A stretch of DNA of 64,000 bases from a virus, in IMG/VR virus record IMGVR_UViG_3300028361_000013, positions 1 through 64,000 of that record; one strand, given 5' to 3'. Below are positions 25,491 to 32,124 of this stretch, piece after piece (the stretch's first letter is position 1; every line of letters begins with the position of its first letter). Below the pieces are notes generated by a model. It had not been told where the DNA came from. It searched no databases and saw only the letters and a program-made list of their open reading frames with translations. The translations under genes and the position numbers were made by a program.

Positions 25491-25748
25491 ATGAAAAATT
25501 TAAGAACGAAATTAAGTTATACGCTATATTTTGTGTTAGTTGCTGTGCTTTCTTCTTGTGGAGATGAAACCAAAGAAAATATTGAGCAAGAAAAAGATAA
25601 CAGAGAAATGTACATAAGCAACCCTAAATGGAAGGCAGACTTACAAATAGTAAAAGTTAGAAATTGCGAATATGTTTTGTGGTATAACGGTTACGGAAGC
25701 GATATGGAACACTACGAAGGTTGCAAAAACCCACAGCATTGCAACTAA
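25491..25748 (+). CDS. Cassette lipoprotein between attC arms
   Basis: An 85-residue protein with a lipoprotein signal (YTLYFVLVAVL, lipobox SSC, Cys23) and a mature Cys-containing domain. It lies between the two halves of attC-like site 3, with its final codons inside the right arm. Function unknown. Confidence 0.6.
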   Translation: MKNLRTKLSYTLYFVLVAVLSSCGDETKENIEQEKDNREMYISNPKWKADLQIVKVRNCEYVLWYNGYGSDMEHYEGCKNPQHCN

Positions 25749-25753
25749 CACTT

Positions 25754-25762
25754 GTTATATGC
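25754..25762 (+). repeat. Cassette 4 right core
   Basis: GTTATATGC, followed by TGTGCGGATTTTAA. The GCGGATTTTAA-like stretch after the core recurs behind several cassette starts. Confidence 0.7.
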
Positions 25763-25876
25763 TGTGCGGATTTTAACCACAAATGCTGATACGAAGAACG
25801 AAGCCTTTTTGTTTTATTTTTGTGGGTGGAATATTAAAAAGTGATTATTTATATATAGATTAAACTATTTATTATT

Positions 25877-26440
25877 ATGGAATTAAGAAAATTTATAGCA
25901 ACGACTATACGTGAATATTTGAATGAAGCATATATTGACCAAGATGGCAATTTAAAGGATATGAATTATGAACCAAGTTCAGATGATTTATGGGATGATA
26001 AAGAGTTTTTAACATTTGTTAATAAAAACATAGAAAATGGTAGTGAGATGCCTGAGAAAATGTATAAAGAAATATCTGATAATCATAAGAAACTTTATAG
26101 AAAAGAATTATTAGACTATGGTGGTCAGATAATAGCACATAGTGAAAACGAACTATTAGTAAAAGATTTAGTTAGATATGATTACAGTAGATTAGAAAAA
26201 GAAATATTAGATTGGGTTGAAATGTATTCAACATTTGGAAATGTCCATTTTCCTTTTGATGAATTATTTATAGAAAATGTAGATGAAATATTCCAAGGTA
26301 GAATTATTAACAAATTAATAGACGTGATGGATTGGGATATTGATTTACCAAATTCAATATTTTATAAATTTCATCCAAGAGTTAGGAAAATGATTGAAGA
26401 TAATAATTTTAAACCATTTAATATGGATTTAGAATTATAA
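25877..26440 (+). CDS. Cassette 4: unknown acidic protein, 187 aa
   Basis: The largest cassette protein of unknown function after the methyltransferases. It begins LRKFIATTIREYLNE, an opening I have seen on other phage proteins. Mostly helical and acidic, with no Cys and no membrane segment. A TTATTTATATA sequence lies upstream (~25847). Confidence 0.6.
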   Translation: MELRKFIATTIREYLNEAYIDQDGNLKDMNYEPSSDDLWDDKEFLTFVNKNIENGSEMPEKMYKEISDNHKKLYRKELLDYGGQIIAHSENELLVKDLVRYDYSRLEKEILDWVEMYSTFGNVHFPFDELFIENVDEIFQGRIINKLIDVMDWDIDLPNSIFYKFHPRVRKMIEDNNFKPFNMDLEL

Positions 26441-26503
26441 GTTCGGTGGAAAAACAAAGGGAATGTTATGATGAAACTTAATACGAAGTGATAACGTAGC
26501 ATT

Positions 26504-26706
26504 GCATATAACGCTAGGGGTATGGAGCGGATTTTTTACGGATTTGAAACACTAAACTTTATTGTATGACAACTGAAAGAATAAAAGAGATACAGGCTGA
26601 AACAGCTTATCCCAATAGTACAAGCGTACAACAAGCACTGTTGAAGGTGTGGAATGAATGTGACCAGGAGCGAGTAAAAAACTGCTCCATACCTGATGTT
26701 AGCATT
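26504..26706 (+). repeat. attC-like site 4 (long)
   Basis: Left core GCATATAAC (26504) is the exact complement of the cassette 4 start (25754). Right core GTTAGCATT is at 26698. The arm CTAGGGGTATGGAGCGG (26514) pairs with CTGCTCCATACCTGATG (26682). The ~150-nt loop holds the 5' part of the ORF starting at 26566. Confidence 0.7.
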
Positions 26707-26814
26707 TCGTTATTTTGCCGATGCTCACAGGCTAAAGGTAGAGATAATGATGAAAATGGTACGCCTTACTGTATTGAATGCCAAAAACCAATAGATGAAA
26801 GGCAAATACTATGA
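26566..26814 (+). CDS. Cassette 4/5 read-through protein, Zn-binding tail
   Basis: An 82-residue ORF. The first 44 residues are coded in the loop of attC-like site 4; GTT of the right core is codon 45 (Val). The cassette 5 part has CRC and CIEC pairs spaced like a zinc ribbon. Recombination at this core would swap the zinc-binding tail in frame. Whether the fusion is natural or accidental is unknown. Confidence 0.55.
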   Translation: MTTERIKEIQAETAYPNSTSVQQALLKVWNECDQERVKNCSIPDVSISLFCRCSQAKGRDNDENGTPYCIECQKPIDERQIL

Positions 26815-27022
26815 ATGCTAACGTTAAATCTATGGGTATTTTTTGCCCGACTTAAATAACTAAAAATTAATCATGAATATATCAGAAAAAGTAATTGACA
26901 TAGTAAAAGGAATGGAGGGTATCGGAGGAACACCAACAGACCAAGAGTTCTTAAACGAATTTGAATTTCGCTTACAAGCACTAAAGCTAGGGCAGACATT
27001 ACCTATAGATAGTGTTACCAAA
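26814..27022 (+). repeat. attC-like site 5 (long)
   Basis: Left core AATGCTAAC (26814) is the exact complement of the cassette 5 start (26698). Right core GTTACCAAA is at 27014. The arm from 26823 (AAATCTATGGGTATTTTTTG) pairs with 26990-27013 (CATTACCTATAGATAG). The loop holds the 5' end of the next ORF. Confidence 0.7.
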
Positions 27023-27163
27023 CGTTATTTATTCTGGTTTGAATCAGAAGGGAAAGACGGATGGACGTTTGAAATAGAGGCAGAAGATAGTAATGATGCT
27101 TATGATAAAGCGTATGACACACACGGGCCACAAGTTGCAGGAATGATGTACCAAGTTATTTAA
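26873..27163 (+). CDS. Cassette 5/6 read-through protein, 96 aa
   Basis: GTT of the right core is codon 48 (Val). The first 47 residues come from the loop of attC-like site 5, the rest from cassette 6. No family recognised; the C-terminal half is beta-rich (LFWFESEGKDGWTFEIEAED). The four bases after the core (CAAA) continue into a CGTTATTTATT stretch that marks other cassette starts. Confidence 0.55.
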   Translation: MNISEKVIDIVKGMEGIGGTPTDQEFLNEFEFRLQALKLGQTLPIDSVTKRYLFWFESEGKDGWTFEIEAEDSNDAYDKAYDTHGPQVAGMMYQVI

Positions 27164-27165
27164 TG

Positions 27166-27298
27166 TTTGGTAACGGTTTGTGTATGCTTTGTTGCGTATA
27201 GGTATCAATAAACTTTAAATAAGAACAGAACTGAATAAATATTAACAAGCCTTTAGATAGGCGGTATGTAGCAATAAAATATACACGTTGTTATATGC
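27166..27298 (+). repeat. attC-like site 6
   Basis: Left core TTTGGTAAC (27166) is the exact complement of the cassette 6 start (27014). Right core GTTATATGC is at 27290. GTGTATGCTTTGTTGC (27181) pairs with GCAATAAAATATACAC (27271), with a ~75-nt loop that holds a small CCTTTAGATAGG hairpin. Confidence 0.8.
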
Positions 27299-27314
27299 TT
27301 TTAAAATTACGATT

Positions 27315-27563
27315 ATGTACTCACAAAAATTAATTAAAGAAGTAAAAGAATGTTTCCCTGATTATGCAAAAATGCACGAATTAGCGGACGAAGGTAGTGT
27401 TTGGCTTGGAAGATATTTAGATGACAGTAGTGGTGGAAGTGTGTCATTAGATGCTATATTAACAGCTACCAACCTTGAAGAAATCCAAGACAAAGCACGG
27501 TTAATAAAGCGAAAAGTTAATTGTTATAAACTATGGTGTGATGAAGACCCAAGACGTAAGTAA
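27315..27563 (+). CDS. Cassette 7: unknown protein, 82 aa
   Basis: Start ATG 27315 is preferred; an upstream in-frame start at 27288 would lie inside the recombination core. A soluble, helical protein with LADEGSVWLGRYLDD in the middle. Not recognised. Confidence 0.6.
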   Translation: MYSQKLIKEVKECFPDYAKMHELADEGSVWLGRYLDDSSGGSVSLDAILTATNLEEIQDKARLIKRKVNCYKLWCDEDPRRK

Positions 27564-27571
27564 TTTTTATT

Positions 27572-27631
27572 GCATATAATGTCTAGGCTATGAGCCTGTA
27601 CTTGTATGGCTTTATAGCCTTTGTTGTAGGT
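27572..27631 (+). repeat. attC-like site 7
   Basis: Left core GCATATAAT (27572) matches the complement of the cassette 7 start except for the last base. Right core GTTGTAGGT is at 27623. AGGCTATGAGCC (27585) pairs with GGCTTTATAGCCT (27608). Confidence 0.75.
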
Positions 27632-27671
27632 AGTAATCCTGCAGAATTGAAACACTAAACTTAAAAATATA

Positions 27672-27854
27672 ATGGAAGATAAATTGAAACAACAGATTGA
27701 AGAATGGCAAACCAAGTGGCAACATTTACAAGGCTTAATTGATGATAAGATAAAAGCCGAAGATTACAACGGTGCTTTTAGGATGCAAACAGTTGCCACA
27801 ACATTAAAAGGATGTATAAGAGATGCTTATGACATTCTTGAACCACAAGAGTAG
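27672..27854 (+). CDS. Cassette 8: unknown coiled protein, 60 aa
   Basis: A short helical protein rich in Gln, Lys and Trp (EEWQTKWQHLQGL). The second half resembles a UvrB/UvrC-type helix pair (KAEDYNGAFRMQTVATTLK). Not otherwise recognised. One gene in one compact cassette. Confidence 0.6.
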   Translation: MEDKLKQQIEEWQTKWQHLQGLIDDKIKAEDYNGAFRMQTVATTLKGCIRDAYDILEPQE

Positions 27855-27864
27855 TAAATTTATT

Positions 27865-27933
27865 ACCTACAACGGCATCTTGTATGGTGTCGTAGTGAGG
27901 CACGAGCTATGCACTATACAAAGTGTTGTAGTG
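27865..27933 (+). repeat. attC-like site 8 (most canonical)
   Basis: Left core ACCTACAAC (27865) is the exact complement of the cassette 8 start. Right core GTTGTAGTG is at 27925. Arms CTTGTATGGTG and GCACTATACAAAG pair with one unpaired base, just as in integron attC folds. Total 69 nt. Confidence 0.88.
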
Positions 27934-27966
27934 AGTGCGGATTATTAACTTAAATGTATAATTGAA

Positions 27967-28158
27967 ATGAAAAATACAGATTTAGAATTACCCGAAAATA
28001 TGACAAGGGTGTTGGTTGAACATATTAGTGGAGTACTTGAATTTGCCTATTACAAAGATGGAATGTTCAAAGCAGACATGGAAAGCGATTGGGTTCAACC
28101 AAAATCAATTAAAAGCTGGATGTCAATATCTGAACTTAAATCAAAGGTAGGATTGTAG
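27967..28158 (+). CDS. Cassette 9: unknown protein, 63 aa
   Basis: A small soluble protein with a beta-rich centre (RVLVEHISGVLEFAYYKDG) and WVQPKSIKSWM. Not recognised. It ends five bases before the next left core. Confidence 0.6.
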   Translation: MKNTDLELPENMTRVLVEHISGVLEFAYYKDGMFKADMESDWVQPKSIKSWMSISELKSKVGL

Positions 28159-28162
28159 CATT

Positions 28163-28362
28163 CACTACAACTGATTTGTGTATGAATAGTAGCGATTAAT
28201 AACAACTAAATTTTATAAAAATGAACGAAACAAATAACCAACTTATCCAAACAGGATTTACACTTGATAGGTTGCACCAAGATAACAAAATAAGCGATGA
28301 AGCTTACGTAATCTTAAAAGACAGAAATAAGCAAGCTATTATTTATACACGGTGTTGTACGG
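28163..28362 (+). repeat. attC-like site 9 (long)
   Basis: Left core CACTACAAC (28163) is the exact complement of the cassette 9 start (27925). Right core GTTGTACGG is at 28354. GTGTATGAATAGTAGC (28178) pairs with GCTATTATTTATACAC (28335). The loop holds the 5' part of the next ORF. Confidence 0.75.
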
Positions 28363-28445
28363 AGTTGGTTTGTGATAGTTGCGAAAACACTGCTGTATAT
28401 GTGGAAAGAAAATGTAATGAATGTGCTTATGCAGATACGCAGTAG
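28221..28445 (+). CDS. Cassette 9/10 read-through protein, Zn-binding tail
   Basis: A 74-residue ORF. The first ~44 residues lie in the attC loop (MNETNNQLIQTGFTLDRLHQ); the tail from cassette 10 has CDSC and CNEC pairs like a small zinc finger. Unlike the other read-through ORFs, the core GTT is not in the codon phase here. A TTG at 28366 could start the tail alone. Confidence 0.5.
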   Translation: MNETNNQLIQTGFTLDRLHQDNKISDEAYVILKDRNKQAIIYTRCCTELVCDSCENTAVYVERKCNECAYADTQ

Positions 28446-28458
28446 GTAAAAACCAATT

Positions 28459-28516
28459 ACTTACAACGCCTAGTGTAAACGGTCGTTTTAATGCCGTTTT
28501 ACACATTGTTAGGTTT
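28459..28516 (+). repeat. attC-like site 10
   Basis: Left core ACTTACAAC (28459) differs at two positions from the complement of the cassette 10 start. Right core GTTAGGTTT is at 28508. GTGTAAACGGTC and GCCGTTTTACAC form a strong hairpin. Confidence 0.8.
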
Positions 28517-28544
28517 TAGTATGAACGGATTTTAAAGAATAAAT

Positions 28545-29144
28545 ATGAATAAATACAATATAATATATGCAGACCCAGCTTGGGAGCAAAAAGCAGGGAG
28601 ACCATTAAGCGGTGGTTACAAAAAAGAAAATGGGGTACAAGTGTTTAATCCAAAAAGCGATAAGTCTGCAGACTTGCCTTATAACACAATGAAATTTGAA
28701 GACATAGTAAACCTGCCTATTAAAAACTTGACTGCTGATAATTGTCATTTGTATTTGTGGGTTACAAATAAGTATTTAATGAAAGCGGAAGAAGTTGTAA
28801 AGGCTTGGGGTTTTAAATACTCTACAACCCTTGTATGGTGTAAAAAACCAATAGGTAGCGGAATGGGTGGAACTTTTAAAGTGTCTACTGAATACTTAAT
28901 TTTTGCAACCAAAGGCAAGGTTAATGAATTGGTAAATGAAAAAATAAACGGAACTTGGTTTGAAGAAAAAAGACAATATGTAAACGGCTACCCTTGCCAT
29001 TCAAAAAAACCAGACTTCTTTTATGAACTTATTGAAAAAGTATCTAAAGGAAATAAATTAGAATTGTTCTCCAGAAATATTAGACAAGGATGGGATGCTT
29101 GGGGAAATGAGATTGAAGGTAGCATTAAACTTAGTGAATATTAA
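28545..29144 (+). CDS. Cassette 11: MT-A70 family adenine methyltransferase
   Basis: A 199-residue MT-A70-type N6-adenine methyltransferase. IIYADPAWE (~5-13) carries the catalytic DPxW-type motif, followed by LYLWVTNKYL, TTLVWCKKP, STEYLIFATKG, KPDFFYELIEKVS and the SAM-binding LELFSRNIRQGWDAWGNE. It probably methylates adenine in DNA, which could protect phage DNA from host restriction. It is the largest single cassette gene, and its stop overlaps the next left core. Confidence 0.88.
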   Translation: MNKYNIIYADPAWEQKAGRPLSGGYKKENGVQVFNPKSDKSADLPYNTMKFEDIVNLPIKNLTADNCHLYLWVTNKYLMKAEEVVKAWGFKYSTTLVWCKKPIGSGMGGTFKVSTEYLIFATKGKVNELVNEKINGTWFEEKRQYVNGYPCHSKKPDFFYELIEKVSKGNKLELFSRNIRQGWDAWGNEIEGSIKLSEY

Positions 29145-29277
29145 ACCTAACCGCTTGGGCTATGTGTAGTGCCGACCTTGATAGATTACTATACTAACTT
29201 AAAATACTGAAACAATGGATAAATTAGAAATATTTGATAAAGATGGAAAGGTGTTACATATAGCTGATGTTATAAGT
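29143..29277 (+). repeat. attC-like site 11
   Basis: Left core AAACCTAAC (29143) is the exact complement of the cassette 11 start (28508). Right core GTTATAAGT is at 29269. GGCTATGTGTAGTGCC (29158) pairs partly with GGTGTTACATATAGC (29250). The ORF starting at 29215 enters through the right arm. Confidence 0.7.
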
Positions 29278-29424
29278 CGTTTTTTATCTGACAAAGTAGA
29301 TTATAAAAATGATTCTGACGTAATGATTGGAATGAGAGGTTTGAGTAAAAACATACCTTGTTTGTATTATATAACTCCTATTGATTATGAACCACATAGA
29401 ATTGAAGTTCTAAATGACTTATAA
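29215..29424 (+). CDS. Cassette 11/12 read-through protein, 69 aa
   Basis: GTT of the right core (29269) is codon 19 (Val), so residues 1-18 come from the attC loop and the rest from cassette 12. Small, soluble, unknown. Its stop lies in the next left core. Confidence 0.5.
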   Translation: MDKLEIFDKDGKVLHIADVISRFLSDKVDYKNDSDVMIGMRGLSKNIPCLYYITPIDYEPHRIEVLNDL

Positions 29425-29552
29425 CGCTGAGTATAACCGCAGTAGCGGATTAGAAAGCACAAATGATTGAATTAAACAGAATATTAATTAGAAGCAATGG
29501 TGTTAAAATTAAGCACTACAACCCGCTATTGCTGTTATACATTGTTGTGGTG
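29417..29552 (+). repeat. attC-like site 12
   Basis: Left core ACTTATAAC (29417) is the exact complement of the cassette 12 start. Right core GTTGTGGTG is at 29544. GTATAACCGCAGTAGCGG (29431-29448) pairs with 29523-29540 at 16 of 18 positions, with a ~74-nt loop. Confidence 0.85.
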
Positions 29553-29564
29553 CGTTTTTTAACT

Positions 29565-29771
29565 ATGTATTATCAAGAAAAAGTGATTAACGGAATTTTA
29601 TGTTGCAAGCACTCGCCAAATGGTGAATGGATTGAACTTGCAAAACAGACATTAACTGAACGCCTTATGAAGTATAAAAAGGCTCTTCAAATTATACAAA
29701 ACTTTGATGAAGAAGATGAAGGTAAATATGGCGACCCTGGTGTTGTTGCAGGTGAAGCACTTTCTTTCTAA
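29565..29771 (+). CDS. Cassette 13: unknown protein, 68 aa
   Basis: ATG 29565 lies 13 bases after the core, in the TGCGTTTTTTAACTATG context shared by other cassette starts. The frame is open further upstream (29463), but that part is attC hairpin. It has one Cys pair (LCCKH) and an acidic C-terminal half (DEEDEGKYGDPG). Not recognised. Confidence 0.6.
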   Translation: MYYQEKVINGILCCKHSPNGEWIELAKQTLTERLMKYKKALQIIQNFDEEDEGKYGDPGVVAGEALSF

Positions 29772-29774
29772 ATG

Positions 29775-29899
29775 CACCACAACGTTTTGTATATGAAACG
29801 TTGCCAACCGAAACTTAACAGATAAACAACAAATTTTGAATTATTAATAAACTAAATAAAAGACCACTAAAGCAATGTTTTATATACGTTGTTATGTGG
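29775..29899 (+). repeat. attC-like site 13
   Basis: Left core CACCACAAC (29775) is the exact complement of the cassette 13 start. Right core GTTATGTGG is at 29891. GTATATGAAACGTTGC pairs with GCAATGTTTTATATAC across a ~65-nt loop. Confidence 0.85.
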
Positions 29900-29908
29900 C
29901 GTTAAATT

Positions 29909-30076
29909 ATGGGAAGTAGTATAAGTAGAATTGATGATGAATACGATTGTTACGTATCTTTTTGTGAAAAATTGAATGAAGTTTCAAAAGATTACGAAGA
30001 TATTAAAGAACATACGAAGGAATTAGTTAAAAAACACAAAATCACAAAAAAGATGTGGTGGTATAATGCCACATAA
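29909..30076 (+). CDS. Cassette 14: unknown protein, 55 aa
   Basis: Short ORF beginning ten bases after the right core. A charged helical protein (DYEDIKEHTKELVKKHK) ending MWWYNAT. Its last codons and stop overlap the final left core. Not recognised. Confidence 0.55.
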   Translation: MGSSISRIDDEYDCYVSFCEKLNEVSKDYEDIKEHTKELVKKHKITKKMWWYNAT

Positions 30077-30077
30077 C
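30069..30077 (+). repeat. Terminal left core of the array (site 14, half)
   Basis: CCACATAAC is the exact complement of the cassette 14 start (29891). No convincing partner core follows before the recombinase ORF (30130), so this is the array end; the 52-bp gap may hold an attI-like site. Confidence 0.65.
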
Positions 30078-30129
30078 GACTATATATAAACACCTTTTTA
30101 TAAATCATTGATTATTAAATTGATATAAG

Positions 30130-30933
30130 ATGTTAAATCAAAAAATTGTAAAGATTTGTGAACAAAAGTTTATATATTTAAACTACTCTGAAAGAACCAA
30201 GGACATTTATACCCATTACATCAAGCAATTTATTACTTGGTGCGGTGATAAAAGAATAATTCACCTCAATTCAAAAGATTTTCAGTTATATCTTAATAAT
30301 TATAATTTCACTTCTATATCAAAACAAAATCAAGTTATTAACGCAATTAGATTTCTTTATAAGTTTGGGCTCAATAAAAAGTATGATAAAGTATCTTTTA
30401 AGAGGCCAAAGAAAGAAAAGAAGTTACCAAAAGTTATAGATGGAGAATTGATTAAAGATAAGTTATCAAAGATTGAAAATTTAAAACATAAAGCAATATT
30501 GACTTTAACGTATTCAGTTGGTCTTCGTGTATCAGAAGTTGTTAATTTAAAAATAGAAGATATTGACTCCATCAGAATGTTGATTTATATTAAAAATGCT
30601 AAGGGAAGAAAAGATAGGGTTGTACCATTATCGAACTATGTGCTGCAGTTGTTGAGGTATTATTGGAAAGAATATAGGCCAAAAACTTATTTGTTTAATG
30701 GTCAAAATTATGACCAGTATTCAGTTGGTAGTTGTCAGAAAATATATAAGAAGTATATTGACAACAACTCTTCAATTCACACACTACGCCATTCTTCTTT
30801 CACAAATCTATTGGAAAGCGGCACAGACCTTAGAATTATTCAGAAGATAGCGGGTCACTCATCATCTAAAACCACTGAGATATATACCCATGTCTCAAAT
30901 AAAATGTTAAATAAAGTAAATTTACCTATATAA
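30130..30933 (+). CDS. Short tyrosine recombinase of the cassette array
   Basis: A 267-residue tyrosine recombinase with an N-terminal SAM-like core-binding domain (~1-90) and a catalytic domain. Catalytic residues are R133 (GLRVSEV), K158 (GRKDR), H217 and R220 (HTLRH), H243 (AGHSS) and Y252 (IYTHVS). The catalytic residues are complete, but the extra helix that marks integron IntI between the K and HxxR boxes is absent, so it is closer to XerC/D. It lies downstream of the cassettes, in the same direction. Its TAA overlaps the ATG of the rnr S1 piece (TAATG). Confidence 0.9.
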   Translation: MLNQKIVKICEQKFIYLNYSERTKDIYTHYIKQFITWCGDKRIIHLNSKDFQLYLNNYNFTSISKQNQVINAIRFLYKFGLNKKYDKVSFKRPKKEKKLPKVIDGELIKDKLSKIENLKHKAILTLTYSVGLRVSEVVNLKIEDIDSIRMLIYIKNAKGRKDRVVPLSNYVLQLLRYYWKEYRPKTYLFNGQNYDQYSVGSCQKIYKKYIDNNSSIHTLRHSSFTNLLESGTDLRIIQKIAGHSSSKTTEIYTHVSNKMLNKVNLPI

Positions 30934-31310
30934 TGTATAATAAATCACAATTATCACAAATGTGCGAACATCTAAGTGAACAAGAACAAAAAGCTGCTAA
31001 AGCACAGAGAGAATCCATTAAGTACAAGCAGTGCGAGTTTCTGAAGAGTAAAATTGGAGAGAAATTTAAAGGAATTATTTCCAGTGTAAATTCGTTTGGT
31101 GTTTTTATAGAAATAATAGAAAATGGATGTGATACAATGGTTTCAGAAGATTGGCTAAAATCCAATAATCTATTTGTTGATGAAGAAAACTATTGTATAA
31201 ACGATTTTAATAATGGAGATAGCTATAGGCTTGGAGATGAGGTTTTAATTCAAGTTTCAAGAGTCAATATGACCAGAAAACAAATAGATTCTATTATAAT
31301 TTTAGATTAA
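30933..31310 (+). CDS. rnr: RNase R, C-terminal S1 part
   Basis: 125 residues corresponding to the end of RNase R: EHLSEQEQKAAKAQRESIKYKQ is the helix after the RNB domain, and the S1 fold follows (IGEKFKGIISSVNSFGVFIEI ... YRLGDEVLIQVSRV). It lacks any catalytic residue and starts exactly where the N-terminal part at 23742 stops. Its start codon overlaps the recombinase stop, so translation is probably coupled to the recombinase. Confidence 0.88.
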   Translation: MYNKSQLSQMCEHLSEQEQKAAKAQRESIKYKQCEFLKSKIGEKFKGIISSVNSFGVFIEIIENGCDTMVSEDWLKSNNLFVDEENYCINDFNNGDSYRLGDEVLIQVSRVNMTRKQIDSIIILD

Positions 31311-31327
31311 TCTTCTCCTTTATTAAT

Positions 31328-32119
31328 GTTCCCTTCATAAATAACTCCATCTATCTTTCTTGTGGTTGCCCAAAGTGGCTGCAAGTTAGAAAGAGAGTTT
31401 ACTATAAAAGAAAGGGAGAGCCTTCTACAGAAGAAAAAAAAGAAATCATACAACTTTATTCAAAAGAGCATAGGGGGGCAAAATATATAGGAAATCTGTT
31501 TGATAGAAGTGATTTTTCAATAACATATTGGCTTGATAAATGGAAAGTTCCAAAAATTAGCAAGAGTGACCTTTGCAAAAAAAACAGAGAAGTATATGGT
31601 CCAACTAAAGGATTTACTGGAAGGAAACATTCTAAAAAGTCGAAAGAACAGATTTCTAAAAGTGGAATTGAAGCTTGGGACAAAGAAGATAGACTTCCAG
31701 TTATAGGTAAGTCAAGAACTTTTAATACAAAAGCTGGAAAGGTTCTTGGTTCTTATGAGGTAGCATATCTTCAGAGGTTAATTAATGACGGAGTTGATTT
31801 GCCAAAACCAAATAGAAAAAAATTTAAAACACCTCATGGACAATACATTCCAGATTTTGACTTTGGAGATAGATTTATTGAAATTAAGAGTGACTTCACT
31901 TTGAAAGTGTGTAAAGGTGAGATGCCCAAAACTGATGGGACTTATTCTAATGAGCAATGGAAAAAGATTCAATGGGTTGATGGTAATGTTAAACCAGTTG
32001 AAATTATTGTTATTGATAAAGATGATGCTTTTAATTTGTTTGTTCAAGCAATTAGTACTAAATTTGTGCTTGATAAAGTAGAAATACATAAGAGACAATA
32101 TAAAATAATTAAAAATTAG
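31328..32119 (+). pseudogene. Homing endonuclease without a start codon
   Basis: Open from before 31328 to 32119 with no ATG. It reads a Cys-containing start (CGCPKWLQ), a NUMOD3-like GRKHSKKSKEQISKS, then an endonuclease fold EVAYLQRLIND ... GQYIPDFDF..FIEIKS with PD-(D/E)XK-type residues (D..EIK). The 5' end is missing and merges into the end of the S1 ORF. TTG 31799 could start only the C-terminal 106 residues. Confidence 0.6.
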
Positions 32120-32124
32120 AAATC

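Larger units (their letters stand above)
25408..25762 (+). repeat. attC-like site 3 (very long)
   Basis: Left core GCCGATAAC (25408) is the exact complement of the cassette 3 start (24744). The matching right core is GTTATATGC (25754). The arms GTGTTGAATATGGTGTG (25417) and CACAGC...CTAACAC (25735-25751) pair imperfectly, leaving a ~310-nt loop that contains a whole lipoprotein gene. Alternatively an internal site has been lost. Confidence 0.55.
23743..30932 (+). mobile_element. Integron-like cassette array with tyrosine recombinase inside rnr
   Basis: A 7.2-kb insertion that divides rnr after codon 520. It carries 14 cassettes (boundaries at 23894, 24141, 24744, 25754, 26698, 27014, 27290, 27623, 27925, 28354, 28508, 29269, 29544, 29891) and then a recombinase gene. 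Each cassette starts with GTTRRRY-like bases and ends with their reverse complement; 12 of 14 match over nine bases (exceptions at 27572 and 28459). Between the cores lie imperfect hairpin arms, as in integron attC sites. Nearly all cassette genes are on the plus strand, one per cassette, mostly small proteins with no known function. Confidence 0.85.

Noticed and set aside
29463-29564. Upstream in-frame start of the cassette 13 ORF
   Set aside because: The segment is the left arm and loop of attC-like site 12; ATG 29565 fits the spacing seen after other cores.
23843-30077. Array is simply a bacterial chromosomal integron from contamination or misassembly
   Set aside because: Both flanks are parts of one rnr gene whose surroundings carry the phage promoter motif, and a second cluster lies in phage genes at 57 kb. 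Read-level evidence would still settle it.
30130-30933. Canonical IntI and attI
   Set aside because: The recombinase lacks the IntI-specific insert between the K and HxxR boxes, and I could not define an attI sequence at either end.
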